A DNA stretch of 64,000 nt from Sophora flavescens (GCA_030762895.1 CM061062.1:291568985-291632984); one strand, 5' to 3'. Shown: positions 1 to 12,290, numbered from the stretch's first letter. A program made the numbers and translations. Notes: a model not told the origin generated them from the sequence alone.

Positions 1-1020
1 GTAGAAATTTATCCCAACTTCCAATATCTCCCATACACAAGCTCTTAGAAAGTCTTCAAGTGATTGGATTGTCCTCTCTGATTGTCCATCCGTCTGTGGA
101 TGATATGCATAATTCAATCTAAGTTTTGTTCCTAGTGATTCTTGTAGACTTTGCCAGAATCTTGACGTAAACCTCGGATCTCGATCAGAAATAATACTCG
201 AAGGTACACCATGTAATCTAACAATCTCCCCGATGTATAACTGAGTCAATTTCTCCATTGAATATTTTATGTTGATAGGAAAAAAGTGAGCCGACTTGGT
301 TAGTCGATCAACTATTACCCATATCTCACCATGTCCCTTTCGGGTCTTTGGAAAACTTGTCACAAAATCCATCGCAATACCATCCCATTTTCACTCTGGA
401 ATTTTCAAAGGTTGTAGCATTCCCGATGGTCTTCGATGTCCTATCTTATCTTTTTGACAAACTAGACAGGAAGTGACATATTCCATCATGTCTCTCTTTG
501 TCCCATACCACCAATACAATGGCTTGAGTTCTTGGTACATCTTTGTTTCTCCTGGATGCAAACTTAATTTACTCTTGTGAGCTTCTTCCATAATCAACTT
601 TATGAGCTCGGAATCGTCTGGGACACTAATCCTTTCTCTGAATCTTAGGATTCCATCGGTTCCCTCTTTGAATTCTGATATTGCTCCTTGTAGCACTAAT
701 TCCCTTTCTTCTTGTAGGTACCGATCACTTTCTTGTTTCTTTCGTATCCGTTTCATCAATTCATTGGAAACAGTAATCATACCTAAGCAAAGCTTTCCTG
801 GTAACATTTCAACAATCAACCGTATATCTCTGAATTGCTCTAACAACTCTTGCTCTCTGACCATCATTGCACACGCATGCATTGATTTTCTACTCAAGGC
901 ATCCGCTACCACATTCGCTTTTCCAGGGTGATACTGTAGTTGAAAATCATAATCCTTCAGAAATTCAAACCAACGTCGCTGTCGTATATTGAGCTCCTTT
1001 TGATCAAATAAGTACTTCAA
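1..1020 (-). pseudogene. Tek-1 RNase H tail, H2C2 zinc domain and integrase core (partial)
   Basis: The reading frame from 1020 carries the end of RNase H (FDQKELNIRQRRWFEFL, then LQYHPGKANVVADALSR). An H2C2 integrase zinc domain follows (HKSKLSLHPGE..., CLVCQKDK), then a TGA at 391-393 where sister copies have Trp. Beyond the stop the same frame continues without interruption to about base 40 and shows the whole integrase catalytic core: first Asp in AMDFVT, second Asp in SDRDPRF, and Glu in GQSERTIQSLED. A one-base loss near position 38 shifts the frame. The integrase C-terminus lies outside the window. Integrase joins the cDNA to host DNA; this copy cannot make it intact. Confidence 0.85.
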
Positions 1021-1591
1021 ACTTTTGTGATCACTGAAACGTTGAACGTTGCTCCATACAAATAATGCCTCCAGATTTTCAGTGCAAAAACTACAGCCAC
1101 TAGCTCCAAGTCATGAGTTGGGTAGTTCCTCTCATGAATCTTCAATTGTCTTGAAGCATAAGCTACCATATTCCAGTTCTGCATTAGCACACAACCTAAC
1201 CCTTGATGCGAAGCATCACAGTATACCTCGAAAGGTTCCTTAGAATCATGTAATACTAACACATGTGAAGTAGTCAACCTTTTCTTTAACTCTTGGAAAC
1301 TCTCCTCGCACGCTTTAGTCCACGCAAATGTTTGGTTTTCCGAGTTTGTTGGGTAAGAGGTCCTACTATTTTGGAGAATCCCTCAATGAATCTCCTATAG
1401 TATCCAGCTAAACCTATGAAACTACGAATTTTTGTTACCGTCTTTGGTCTCTCCCATTTTAGAACAGTTTCAACATTTGACGGATCCATTACGATACCTT
1501 CATTCAAGATAACATGCCCTTTAAATAGAACTTCATCTAACCAAAATTCGCACTTTTCGGGTTTCGCATATAACTGTTTCTCTTTTACCTC
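1021..1591 (-). pseudogene. Tek-1 RT C-terminus and RNase H, frameshifted
   Basis: Two frames cover this part. The segment 1507-1286 carries the end of RT and the connection (WERPKTVTKIRSFIGLAGYY). The segment 1277-1017 carries the start of RNase H, with the catalytic Asp motif VYCDASHQGLG and then NYPTHDLELVAVVFALK. At least two frameshifts separate them from each other and from the downstream integrase frame. The region begins at a deletion junction near 1591 that removed the protease and most of RT, including the polymerase active site. Confidence 0.8.
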
Positions 1592-2642
1592 CTATGACAC
1601 AATATCCTTGAATTAGATCATCATTGTGAGAGGCCTCAGTACCACTCATTGTATAAACTCTTCCTCTAGCTCTAGGCCTTGCATATCGTACATTGTTGAC
1701 ATAAGGTTTCGTGTTATATCGTCCACAATTCCTAGCGACATGTCCATGTTGTCCACACTTAAAGCAAATGATTCCCGTAAACTTGCAGTCTTTGGTAGCG
1801 TGACCCATGCCACACTTCATGCACTTTTGTGGAACAGTCCTGGATGAACCAGTACCTCCACTGCTTCCACCAACAGATTACTGCTGAAACTGCTGCTGAA
1901 ACTGCTGCTGACCTTGTGGCCTATTGTATGGCTTCCTCTAGAATCGATTGTTATTCTTGTAGTTTCCCCTATTGAACCTAGATGGTCCATAACTATGTTG
2001 ATTAGCAACACGACTCACCTTCAAATCCTCTATCTATCTACACTTGTCCATCAGCCTCGGAAATATAGATATTTCCATTGGAACTACTACCTCCTTCAAT
2101 TCATATCGTAATCCTCCTTCGAATCTGCGACACTTCCACCCTTCATGTGGATTGCTAGTCACATAGGCTGAAAACTTCGACAGGCTTTCAAATCTGGCAC
2201 CGTATTCAGCTACAGTCATATTGCCTTGCTTCGGCTGCAGAAATTCCATTTCTTTAGCATCTCTGCCACTTGCCAGAAAATACTTCTCCAGAAACTTCCT
2301 ACGAAAAGCTTCACAGTTCACCGCTTGTTGATCATGCTCAAGCACTTGGCGAGCTCCTCTCCACTAATTTTCAGCATCGCCCACCAGCATGTAGGCAGCA
2401 TAAGTAACCTTGTCGTTATCAGTACACCTCATAGCAGCAAAAATCTTCTCCAAGGATTGAATCCACAGCTCAGCTTTCTCAGGCTTAAACTCACCCTTGA
2501 ATTCCGTCGGATTTCTACGCAAGAATTGATCCAGTCCTCTGCTTTCAGCTCCCCTTTCCTCGAGTAGAACAGACGCGGCCGTCATTTGTGACATTGCTCT
2601 TAAAGCTGCATTCATAGTCGTAGTTCTTCCGCCACGAGCCAT
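1592..2642 (-). pseudogene. Tek-1 Gag with two CCHC knuckles, fused to a protease stub
   Basis: The start is the ATG at 2642 (MARGGRTTTMNAALRAM). One frame runs to 1592, but with in-frame stops: a TAG at 2364-2366 replacing the Trp that other copies have in their AEYWWRGA motif, another stop at 2034-2036, and two more in a Gln/Asn-rich linker near 1940 and 1880. The tail has two retroviral zinc knuckles (CMKCGMGHATKDC and CFKCGQHGHVARNC), then TMSGTEASHNDDLIQG, the usual lead-in to the protease. The protease is cut off at the deletion near 1591 before its catalytic Asp. Confidence 0.85.
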
Positions 2643-2791
2643 TATAATCCTGCAAGACCAAAATCAATTAGTCATGCAGATTACAATAAACTCACCCCAA
2701 ACAATATCATTTCTTCCAGAAATAATATCAAAAGCACACAGAGAACACCCAGCACAAACAAAGACAGACCTAAACCACAAACCCTAACAGA

Positions 2792-2811
2792 CTCGGCCAG
2801 CTCTGATACCA
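2792..2811 (-). other. Tek-1 primer-binding site (tRNA-Met)
   Basis: On the minus strand this reads TGGTATCAGAGCTGGCCGAG, five bases downstream of the LTR end. TGGTATCAGAGC is complementary to the 3' end of plant initiator tRNA-Met, the usual minus-strand cDNA primer of these elements. Confidence 0.9.
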
Positions 2812-2816
2812 AATAA

Positions 2817-5800
2817 TGTAACACCCTTCTCGGGTGCTACATTGTCTGTGACATTTCTATTTTTATAAGACCGGGTAAAGCGGAAAATAATTATTTTACC
2901 AAAAATGCAGGTTTATTTTTTTTCTTTTTCTCTTTCTCAAATAATACCATACATACTCTTTAACATATAACATCAACTTATGCATCAATATTGTACAAAC
3001 CAAGTTCCAAGTACCATCAATCATACATATTCAGAAAGAAGGCGGAAATACCAACGCCAGTAAATAACAACATACTGGAAATATGTTTATAATAATAATA
3101 TCTTTAAAGACATAGCTCCACAAAATATAACATAGACACGAGACTGTCCAGACACAAAATACTGAGAAAAATCCATTATACTAAAGCCATCGAGATCGTG
3201 GTCATGTCTCCAAGTACGCTTAAACTCCAGCGGGGTGTGATGGAGAAATAGTGTTGTCATCATCTTCGTCCGACGCAAGATAGAAAACAGCAAACTAGAA
3301 AATACAGAAATGAGGTGAGACATCCATTCATCTTACACTTAACGCAGACATGCAGTGGTACGACACACAGGTACGTACAAATATCAATAAACAGTTATAT
3401 CATCCATCACAACAGAAATAATAATGTATCACAACAACATAATCATAATCACAGGGCACCATTTTCCCTAGATAGAAGACATCTAAGACTCGAGGAATGA
3501 CCTCTGATTCCCTATACCATGGTTTTAACAAACAGTCGGAGAGAGTGGTTCGGAGGATTGTTCTAGATTACACCAGCCATGGGTAATAAAATGCGTCAAC
3601 AGTCATCATCGTGCACATAGGCTTTTTCGGGAACATCCCACACTACCAGAAAATACATTGTGTATAGTAGAGTATGTCGGTGTATTTGAAGATCACCATG
3701 CCACGGTAGAGCAACCAACTGACCTATATGAGTATTTCATACCCCTACACCCCCAAGCATCAATAGATCGTCACTACGAAATTTGCACCCGCATTAAAGT
3801 GTTAGCTCAATCTCCTAGGCACAACTTCCTTATAGAACATAGTTTCACTATGTGTTTAGGCAAACTTTTTCGGAAATGCGTTCTTCTCGTCTATCCAACG
3901 GATGACATCGTGATTCCTTCGGAATTCGTTCAGCATACTGTAACAGATGCTAGATGTTCTTAAGTCCGAATCACCAGTACTTAATCATCAAGCTAAAGTT
4001 CTCGAGTAACCTTTCATCTTTGTGCAAAGTTTTCTTAAAATACTTGTTTACAAATTCCTACCACATTATGAGATTGGAAGATAGGTCCAATTATTTATTT
4101 CTCTGTACTTTTCTAGTTGAGCCTTTTTCTTTGGCTTTCAATAAAACAAATCATTATGGGTCCATTAAATTTTATGTAATATGGATAATTAATTATCCAT
4201 ACTTTATGACATAAGGTTGTGTTCCAACCCATGTCATAAATTATTACGTTCGTATTTTCATTAAGTCATTCTTGACTTAGGTTTTTACATTTTACAGTAA
4301 ATCTCGTCTTTGAAGACTAAAATCCTTTTGGCTTAAAACCAAAACCTTTAGATAAAATAAAATCAATTTTCAAGAATAATTTTCATTGAAGATACTTAGG
4401 TATCAATTTCTCCAAAACATTTTCTCGAAAATCCTTAAAAACGTTTAACGACGGTTTCGCTGCTTTTTACTGAATTTAGGCCCAAAAGTCATACTTTTGA
4501 AAATATGGTTCTTCACCTCAAATATATTACTTTACTAGGTTATATTACTCATATTAAAATGTTGAAACACTTATTTTCCATCAAAATCTCCGTTTATACG
4601 AAATTTCTAAGAATTTGACCAAACGTCGTTAATTTTGTAAATCGCGTCAATCTTTTTCAACGATTTCACACTCTAATAGTCCAAAACTCATTTTGGAGTT
4701 TTAGAACAGTTTGATAAGCATGAAAAACAGTTTATAACTGTCCAATAACATTTATTTTCGGAAATTTCAGTTTAGTCCCTAAACTTTCATTAATTACAAA
4801 AAGGTCCTTATTCACTTAAAACCTTATAACTTTTATTTATAACTTCAAATAACACCAAACCAACTTCTATGGTTTTGTCTCATCAAGAACTACTATCTTA
4901 ACATACAAGTAGATGAATTTCAGTTCAGTCACTGAAATTCTCAGAAATTGCAATTTAATCCCTAAGGACTCATAAATCCATAACTTTCAACATATACATC
5001 CAAATCAATCCAAACCAATTTCTATATTCTTATGTGATCATGAAATCCTCATAAAAATTATTCAAACCATTTATAACCTCATGGAACCCATTTAATTTAA
5101 CATGGCCGAATGGCCTTACTTTTTCATTTTAACCATTTTTGTTTCACAAAACAAACAATCATTAACCAAGGTTCCAACTAGAGATTAATCACACCAATAT
5201 AAACACATCAAAATCAAACATCAACCAAATCCTTCAAGAGGATCACACACATATAAATCAATAAATTACACAGCTTACATACTTATAATTTACAAGACTT
5301 TATACACTAATAAACCACCAACATATCTACCCTAAGGTAGGATGATGGTAATCTCCCCCATACCTTTGGTGACCACTTGATACTCAAGCAATAAGAGGAT
5401 GATGTTCACCTAGAGCTCAAGGTTTGAACCAACAAAACCTAGCCATGAATCATCAACAAGAAAACAAGTTAAAAATAAAAGAAAACCATCTAACTCACTT
5501 AAGAGCTAGGTTCGGCCTTGTCAAGGAAAATAGGCTAGAGATCTCTAAATTTTTCAAGCTCTTAGATGATGAAATTAGAATTCATATGAAGATCATATAA
5601 ATTGGAATCACAACAAAAGGATTATTCTATTATTTTCTAGAGATTTTTGAAGTTCTAGATCTACGAATTTGAAATTTGTGAAAACATGAAATATGAAGAA
5701 AATTTGTGAAAGGAAACGAAGGTATGATCATGAATCACAAGAATCTACCTCTAGAATTTGAAGAAGTGATCAAAATCTACCACTTCCTTTGAAACTTGAA

Positions 5801-6259
5801 GATGAAGAACTTAGAGTTTTTTTTCTTAAGTTTATGAAGAACAACATGAACAAATGAGAGAAATGAGTGAAATGAAATGTCCAAGTGTGGGTTATGAGGA
5901 GTTGGCAGTGAGTTTCTAGGGTCTAAAGAGTAAATTGTTGTCATGGTAAACATGTAGTTTAAATGAAGAATTTAGGGTAATTTGGGTTTTACACACTTAA
6001 GTCTTCATTACATGCATTTAACGCATAGTGACTAACCCCTATGACTCACCCCCTTGAGTCATCACAAATGACTCATTGGTCTTATCCGTCCGGCATCGGG
6101 TTTTGTCTTTGCACCTCCGTTCTCGATTCCGTCGATCCCCGATCGTCGAGTATTCACCCGAATATGGTATAATAACCTATTTATTTTGGAAACTTTCAAA
6201 ATAACCACTATGGTTGGAAATAAAATATAAACCTAAACGGTTTAGTTCTTGGGTCAAAA
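2817..6259 (-). repeat. Tek-1 5' LTR, lacking its first ~200 bp
   Basis: The right-reading end (plus-strand start) is TGTAACACCC at 2817, directly next to the primer-binding site. The LTR runs rightward to about 6259, where Tek-2 LTR sequence takes over. No matching terminal ...GTTACA is present at 6259. Alignment by eye with the Tek-2 LTR (20206 onward) suggests that only the outermost 200 bp or so are missing. Weak antisense matches to other chromovirus LTRs include a TGAGTCA cluster and a short acidic reading frame near 3230-3290. Apart from these I see no gene; ORFs on the plus strand here are uninformative. Confidence 0.8.
6042..6075. promoter_or_regulatory. Cluster of three TGAGTCA motifs in Tek-1 U3
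   Basis: Three copies of TGACTCA/TGAGTCA lie at 6042-6048, 6055-6061 and 6069-6075. This heptamer is the classic GCN4-like bZIP binding site. Equivalent clusters sit at the same relative place in the Tek-2 and Tek-3 LTRs, so it is probably a U3 regulatory element. Confidence 0.55.
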
Positions 6260-8225
6260 ATATTAGAAAATGTTATTATAAAAAAATAAGTGTCAAAAAT
6301 AATTTTATTATGGTGTTGGAAAAATTATTTTACTAGAAAAGTTAAAATTATGACTTAAAAACGTTTTTAAAACATCAAACGTCGGACAATTCCGACAATA
6401 TTTATAGAGTATTATTAAAACGGTAATATTAGTTAAAATAGAATTTGTCTAAAAGCAATATTTTCAGGTTCAAAATATTGATTTTTGAAAGAAAATGAAT
6501 TTTAAGTGATTTTGAGGATTTTTATAAAATGAATTTCCAACGTAAAATGATTTTCTGTAAAGTAATTTTATACAACGGTGTTATTTCCAACATCTTGGAT
6601 AAGTTGAGGAACTTTTGTTTTGTTTTGTGTTTCACAGAACGAAAATGATTTTAAAGATGAAAAACGGACTTAGAGACCGAGACGTCGGGGTTCTAGTGTT
6701 AAACGATGTGGACGGTGTGTCCCAACGGTGAAGTTATGGGATATATGTCCTATAAAACATTATATTTATTTTGTGCGCTACAATCTATGTATCTATGACT
6801 GGTGCATCGGTCTAGATTTCGTGATTTGTACATTTTGACTTGGAGTCTGTTCTATTGGAATGATGGATTAAACTCAAATGTTTAAACGTTGGATTGGTCA
6901 TGAGTCTTCGAGCTCCGATAAGGAAAGAATGAACACAAAGAAAATGACGTGAACAAAACATTTTACATGCATTTTTGGGGCAGACGTGCCTACGTATTGG
7001 ACTTGAATTCTTGATGGCAAGGATTCATGGCATTGCATCATTGTGCCTTGTCGGACAATGAAACCATATACTATGAATAGTATCCACCATGCCTCATTTT
7101 GGACAGTGCTATGGTTAATTTAAAACCTGCCTTATATGGCAACAATTAAAACCTGCCTTATTTGGCAACGAGAGCTTAATCAGCTCATTTATTTGGTGGT
7201 TGAAGTTGCGGAGATTAGTATCAAAGTTAGATAATGAATATTTAAGTGTCATTGTTTTTTAAAACGACTAGGACTGTCAGGTATGAAACCCTTTGATAAA
7301 TAAATTGGTTATCTTTGACTATACATGTTAAATGATGTTTGAGTGTCGTGCACATGGTTATCGTTTTAAAATCCATATATTGGTTCTCACCCTTGCACGT
7401 TTTATTGTTGGTCTTTTTTCTATATGGCATACATTTCTATCTGAGTATAGATGGATCTGGCGATGCCGCTGGCACACACGGGGGTTCATTCCCTCAGTTT
7501 TGAGGACACAGAACATAGGCGCGTGGTTATTAACCCTGGAGCCCACAGTGCAACATATACATGTGGTATACATACTGTAGAGGGCACCATAGCGACTGGA
7601 CCACAGCATGAGCATCGTATTGTAGAGAACATAGAGGTATCCCTACCTCTGATGTGGTTCCTACTGCAGCACCTGGTTGATCAGAGGGAGCTTGAGACGC
7701 AGTCGTTATCTGAGGCAGCACCGACATCACCTCCAGAGGAGATGGTTATAGATCTGGAGGAGTTTGTAGAGGATGTGCCCTAGTATATTCCTCTTGATGA
7801 CGACGACGATTCATCGGATGAGGGCGCGGTCGTGCCTTCATCCGATACTTCTATGGGGAGTGGGATTGATCACCATGATCTTCCCAATGGGTATCATTAG
7901 ATACGACCAGCTGTAGGTAGATTCCATTTTTGGGGTAGTGATTCCGTTTGTCTATCTCTGGCTACTGAGATCCATGTTTTGTTATATGGTCATAGATGAT
8001 TCGCTATGTGTCTGTTATATTTTTATTTCTTTACTTAGTTATGTTGAGAATGGCCTATACTGATAAAAGCCCTGTATAGTTATATAGTTTCTACAAAATT
8101 TCTAGTGCATATGATGATCTATACCTATATGTTATAAAATATGATTTTCCGAAAGTAACCAGCATAATTATCGTTTATTTTTCTGCAACGTGTTACTATG
8201 TGATGACCCAAGAAGGGGTGACGCA
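6260..8225 (+). repeat. Tek-2 first LTR, 3' half only
   Basis: From about 6260 the sequence matches the middle LTR from about 22125 onward, so about 1.9 kb of the 5' part is missing. It ends ...GGGGTGACGCA at 8225, four bases before the primer-binding site. It contains one copy of the LTR-internal acidic ORF (7451-7900). Confidence 0.85.
7451..7900 (+). pseudogene. LTR-internal acidic ORF, copy 1
   Basis: A reading frame of about 149 codons starts MDLAMPLAHTGV and ends ...LPNGYH at a TAG (7898-7900). One nonsense codon, TAG at 7781-7783, stands where copy 2 has GAC and copy 3 has GAG. A short stretch (TEHRRV) is read in a shifted frame relative to the other copies because two small deletions compensate each other. 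The C-terminal third is strongly acidic, with consecutive Asp codons. It lies inside an LTR about 325 bp before the LTR end, upstream of gag. I do not recognise the protein; the function is unknown. Confidence 0.5.
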
Positions 8226-8229
8226 TTTG

Positions 8230-8249
8230 TGGTATCAGAGCTGGTCGAG
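8230..8249 (+). other. Tek-2 unit a primer-binding site (tRNA-Met)
   Basis: TGGTATCAGAGCTGGTCGAG lies four bases after the LTR end. The first 12 bases complement the 3' end of initiator tRNA-Met. Confidence 0.92.
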
Positions 8250-8409
8250 ACTTTCGGGAATGTTTGGGGAATAGGTTTGTTGTGTTGATGTTCTGTGTTA
8301 TCTGATTATGATTTGTTTTAAATTACTTCTTAGAAGTAATGTGTTAAGTAGTAAGTAAGCGTTTCATTTTCTGGTTGTGGTCTAACTGATGTGGTCTTGT
8401 AGGTCGGTT

Positions 8410-9420
8410 TTGGAACTGGAACCAGAAGGTGGACGTGGATTAGGATGTGGACGCGTTCGTGGAAGGGGTCGTAGAGGTGGTCCCTTGGGTGGTCGTTGCA
8501 ATGAGAACTATGATGGTGGAGTAGATTATACTACTCAAGCAATGGATAACATTGTGGCTGTTATTGCTATGCAGACAGCTGCTATGGCTGGTTAGACTCA
8601 GCAAGCGGCGGAAGGTAGAGGGCTGACTACATTCCGATGTCAGAATCCTTCACAGTTTCACGGGGATGCTAAACTAGATAAAGCGAACTTATGCATCCAA
8701 GAGTTAGAACAGATCTTTGAACTCATTCTCACCCCAAAAGGAGTCAAGGTTTCTTATGCGATGTTTTTACTGGTGGGAGAGGCGGAGTACCGGCGGAGAG
8801 GTGCTCGACAACTGCTGGAAGCTGATCATCAGGAAATTACTTGGGATGTGTTCAAAAACGTATTTTTGAATAAGTATTTTCCGGAGAGTGTTCGGATTGA
8901 GAAATAACAAGAATTTCTACGATTATATCAGTGAGATATGATTGTGGGGGAGTATGCGGTAAAGTTTGAATAGCTCCAAGAACCATTAGTCGAGATGATA
9001 AGAAAGATAGAGCAGACGAGGAAGGGAAGAAACAATAGGGGAATTGCTGGAGGACCTTCTCGATCCAAGAATTAGTATCAGAATCAAAACCAGAATCAGA
9101 AGGGGAAACATGATCAGAGGAAGCCTTATTTTTGACCACCAGGAAATTACTAGAACCATAATCAGCAACAATATCATCCGAATGTTACTGCAACCGAAAG
9201 TGGAGGTCAAGGGAATCAAAGTCAAGGCCAAGTGAGGAAATGTTTTAAGTGTGGGGTCCCAAATCATATGGCGGATAAGTGCCCAGTCAGTGGAGTCAAA
9301 TGTTTCAACTGCAATCTTTGGGGACATTTCGCTAGGGATTGCACTGCACCAAAACGGGGATCTGTGGTCAACAAGACCAGAACCAATAAACCGACAGCGA
9401 ACGGAGAGTTTACACTATGA
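8410..9420 (+). pseudogene. Tek-2 unit a Gag, start codon lost
   Basis: Unit b starts Gag with ATGGAACTGGAACC; the same place here reads TTGGAACTGGAACC, so the start is lost. The Gly/Arg-rich N-terminus (GRVRGRGRRGGPLGGR) is visible. Stops include a TAG at 8593-8595 after TAAMAG. Relative to unit b, about 115 bp of the Gag core is deleted near 8970. The C-terminus has two CCHC knuckles, CFKCGVPNHMADKC and CFNCNLWGHFARDC (9241-9340), for RNA packaging. Confidence 0.85.
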
Positions 9421-10966
9421 GTGGCGCTGAAGCTTTGAACTTCGATGATCTCGTACAGGGTGATTGCGACATTGACGGTAATCTCTTAACTGCACTTTAC
9501 GATTCGGGTGCGACACATTCATTTATTTCGATGGATTGTGTGAAACTGTTGAGATTGCCTATTTCTTCATTACCATATGTTCTGGTTGTTTCAACTCCAA
9601 CTGCTAGGCCAATTACTGTCAATTCTATGTGCTTGAACTGTCCTATTATTATTCAGGATAGACATTTTCTTGTTGATCTGATCTGCTTGCCTTTAATACA
9701 GTTAGATGTAGTTTTAGGCATGGATTGGTTATCTTCTAACCATATTCTTATAGACTGTGCCCACAAAACCTTAATTTTCCTAAGGATGAGATTTCTAGAT
9801 TTTTGTCTGCTAATCAAGTAAAAGCTTTTTTGAAAGAGGGAGCTCAAGGATACATGTTACTGTTTTCCATAGACATTAAGAATGAGTTAGACTTACAGTC
9901 CATACCTGTCATCAATGAGTTTCTTGAAGTTTTTCCTGAAGATGTACCTGGACTACCGCCTGTTTGGGACATAGAGTTCACGATTGATCTGGTACCAGGC
10001 ACTGGACCGATATCCATGGCACCATATTGTATGTCGCCATCAAAGCTAGAGGAATTGGAAGAAAATTGGTGGAACTGATGAGGAAAGAATTTATTAGACT
10101 AGTGTGTCACCGTGGGGAGCTCCAGTTTTAATGGTACGGAAGAAAGACAAGACTTATGTGTAGATTTCCATCAACTGAACAAAGTGACGATCAAGAACAA
10201 GTATATGCTTCCGAGGATAGACGACTTGATGGATCAGTTACGTGGAGCGGCGATTTTCTCAAAGTTAGAATTAGGATCAGGCTATCATCAAATTGGTGTG
10301 AAGGAAGAGGATATCCCGAAAACAGTGTTTCGTACAGGCTATGGGCATTATGAGTATCTTGTGATGCTGTTCGGAGTGACGAATGGTCCTTCTATATTCA
10401 TGGATTATATGAATAGGATTTTTCGTCCTTATCTAGATCAGTTTGTCGTTGTCTTTATAGACGACATTCTAATTTATTTTCCTAGTGAATAAAAGCATGC
10501 TGAACATCTCAGCATGGTTCTTCAAATTTTAAAGGAGAAACAGTTATACACAAAACCCGAAAAGTGCCAGTTTTGGTTAAATCAAGTTCAATTTTTAGGA
10601 CATGTCATCTCGAATGAAGGAATCGCGGTGGATCCGTCAAAAGTTGAAGCTGTTTTAAAATGGGAAAGACCAAAGACGGTAACAGAAATCCGTAGTTTCG
10701 TGGGTTTAGCTGGATACTATAGGAGATTCATCGAGGGATTTCCCAAAATAGTAGGACCTCTTACCCAATTAATTCGGAAGGACCAAGCATTTACATGGAC
10801 CGAAGCGTGTGGAAAAAGTTTTCAGGAGTTAAAGAGAAAGTTGACTATGTCACCTGTGTTAGTCTTACCTGATCCTAAGGAGCCTTTCGAGGTATACTGT
10901 GATGCTTCACATCAAGGGTTAGGTTGTGTACTAATGCAAAACCGGAAAGTTGTAGCTTATGCTTGA
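9421..10966 (+). pseudogene. Tek-2 unit a protease, reverse transcriptase and start of RNase H
   Basis: The protease (frame from 9417) has an intact aspartic motif LYDSGATHSFIS and the flap-side GMDWLSSNH. After a frameshift near 9800, RT runs in another frame: FPEDVPGLPP, IDLVPGTGPIS, VDFHQLNKVTIKNKYMLPRI, then FGVTNGPSIFMDYMNR and the active-site VVFIDDILIY near 10450. A TAA at 10490-10492 and a shift near 10076 break it. The connection (LGHVISNEGIAVDPSKVEA) and RNase H start (YCDASHQGLGCVLMQ) follow and end at a stop at 10964-10966. The catalytic residues are present, but the frame is broken. Confidence 0.88.
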
Positions 10967-12290
10967 AGGAAATTGAAGATTCATTAGAGGAATTACCCTG
11001 CTCATGACTTGGAATTAGCAGCGGTGGTTTTTGCTTTAAAAATCTAGAGATGTTATTTGTATGGAGGCGGAGTTTAAAGTTTTCAATGATCATAAAAGTT
11101 TGAAATACCTTTTTGATCAAAAAGATCTCAACATACGATAGAGACACTGGTTGGATTTTTTGAAGGATTATGATTTTCAACTACAATATCATCCTGGAAA
11201 AGCAAATGTAGTAACGGATGCCTTGAGTAGAAAATCTATGCATGCATCTACAATGATGGTTAAGGAACACTAATTGTTAGAACAATTCCGAGATATACGA
11301 TTAACAGTTGATATGTCGCCAGGAAAGCTTTGTTTAGGTATGATTACTGTTTCCAACAACTTGATGGAACAAATATGAGAGAAACAAGAAAGTGATCAAT
11401 ACGTACAAGGAGAAAGGGAATTAGTGCGAAAAGGAGTGGTATCAGAATTCAAAGAAGGAAAAGATGGAATTTTAAGATTCAGTGAAAGGATTTGTGAACC
11501 TGATGATGTTGAACTTAAAAAGTCAATTTTGGAGGAAGCTCACAAGAGTAAATTGAGTTTACATCCGGGAGCCACCAAGATGTATTAAGATCTCAAGCAG
11601 TTATATTGGTGGTACGGGATGAAGAGAGACGTAATGGAATATGTAGCTTCATGTTTAGTCTGTCAAAAGGCTAGCAGGAATGCTACAATCTTTGGACATT
11701 CCAGAATGGAAATGGGATGGTATTGCAATGGATTTTGTAACAAGTTTGCCAAGAACTCGAAAGGGGCATGATGCCATATGGATAATAATTGATCGACTAA
11801 CCAAGTCGGCTCACTTTTTTCCCATCAACATAAAATATTCAATGGAGAGATTAACTCAGTTACACATAGGAGAAATTGTCTGATTAGATGGTGTACCCTC
11901 GAGTATTATTTCGGATCGTGATCCGAGATTTACGTCAAGGTTTTGGTAAAGTTTACAAGAGTCGCTGGGAACGAAACTCATATTGAGTTCGGCTTATCAT
12001 CCACAAACGGATGGACAATCAGAGAGGACAATCCAGTCACTGGAAGACTTGTTGAAAGCGTGTGTATTGGAGCATACTGGGAGTTGGGATGAATTTCTAT
12101 CGTTGATAGAATTCACCTACAATAACAGTTTCCACTCAAGCATAGGAATGGCACCCTATGAAACTTTATATGGTCGACGGTGCAGAACACCTCTTTGTTG
12201 GTACCAAGACGGTGAAAGTCTATTGTTAGGACCAGATATCGTGCAAAAGACAACAAAAAAGGCGAAAATGATTAAGGAGAAAATGCGGAC
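10967..12290 (+). pseudogene. Tek-2 unit a RNase H remainder and integrase, cut by Grp-1
   Basis: The RNase H remainder (YPAHDLELAAVVFALK, DALSRKSMHAS) and the H2C2 region are riddled with stops between 10967 and 11660, and a small deletion near 11670 removes the spacer after CLVCQK. From 11680 the integrase core is clear: AMDFVTSLP, SDRDPRFTS, then YHPQTDGQSERTIQSLEDLL, all three catalytic acidic residues. The frame is cut at 12290 by Grp-1, after coding for KEKMRT, and resumes at 19784. Confidence 0.88.

Larger units (their letters stand above)
1..6259 (-). mobile_element. Tek-1: Tekay-type Ty3/gypsy chromovirus, partial
   Basis: This is a minus-strand LTR retrotransposon. Reading leftwards it shows an LTR (6259-2817), a tRNA-Met primer-binding site, gag with two CCHC knuckles, a truncated protease fused to the end of RT, RNase H, and an integrase core that leaves the window at base 1. 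The domain order gag-PR-RT-RH-IN defines Ty3/gypsy. Similarity to Tek-2 and Tek-3, which end in a chromodomain-like tail, places it with chromoviruses. Stops, frameshifts and a roughly 1-kb deletion make it dead. Its LTR lacks about the first 200 bp and abuts the truncated first LTR of Tek-2. Confidence 0.85.

Noticed and set aside
3658..3963. 101-codon plus-strand ORF in the Tek-1 LTR
   Set aside because: It is on the strand opposite to the element, has no recognisable domain and no counterpart in related LTRs; probably chance.
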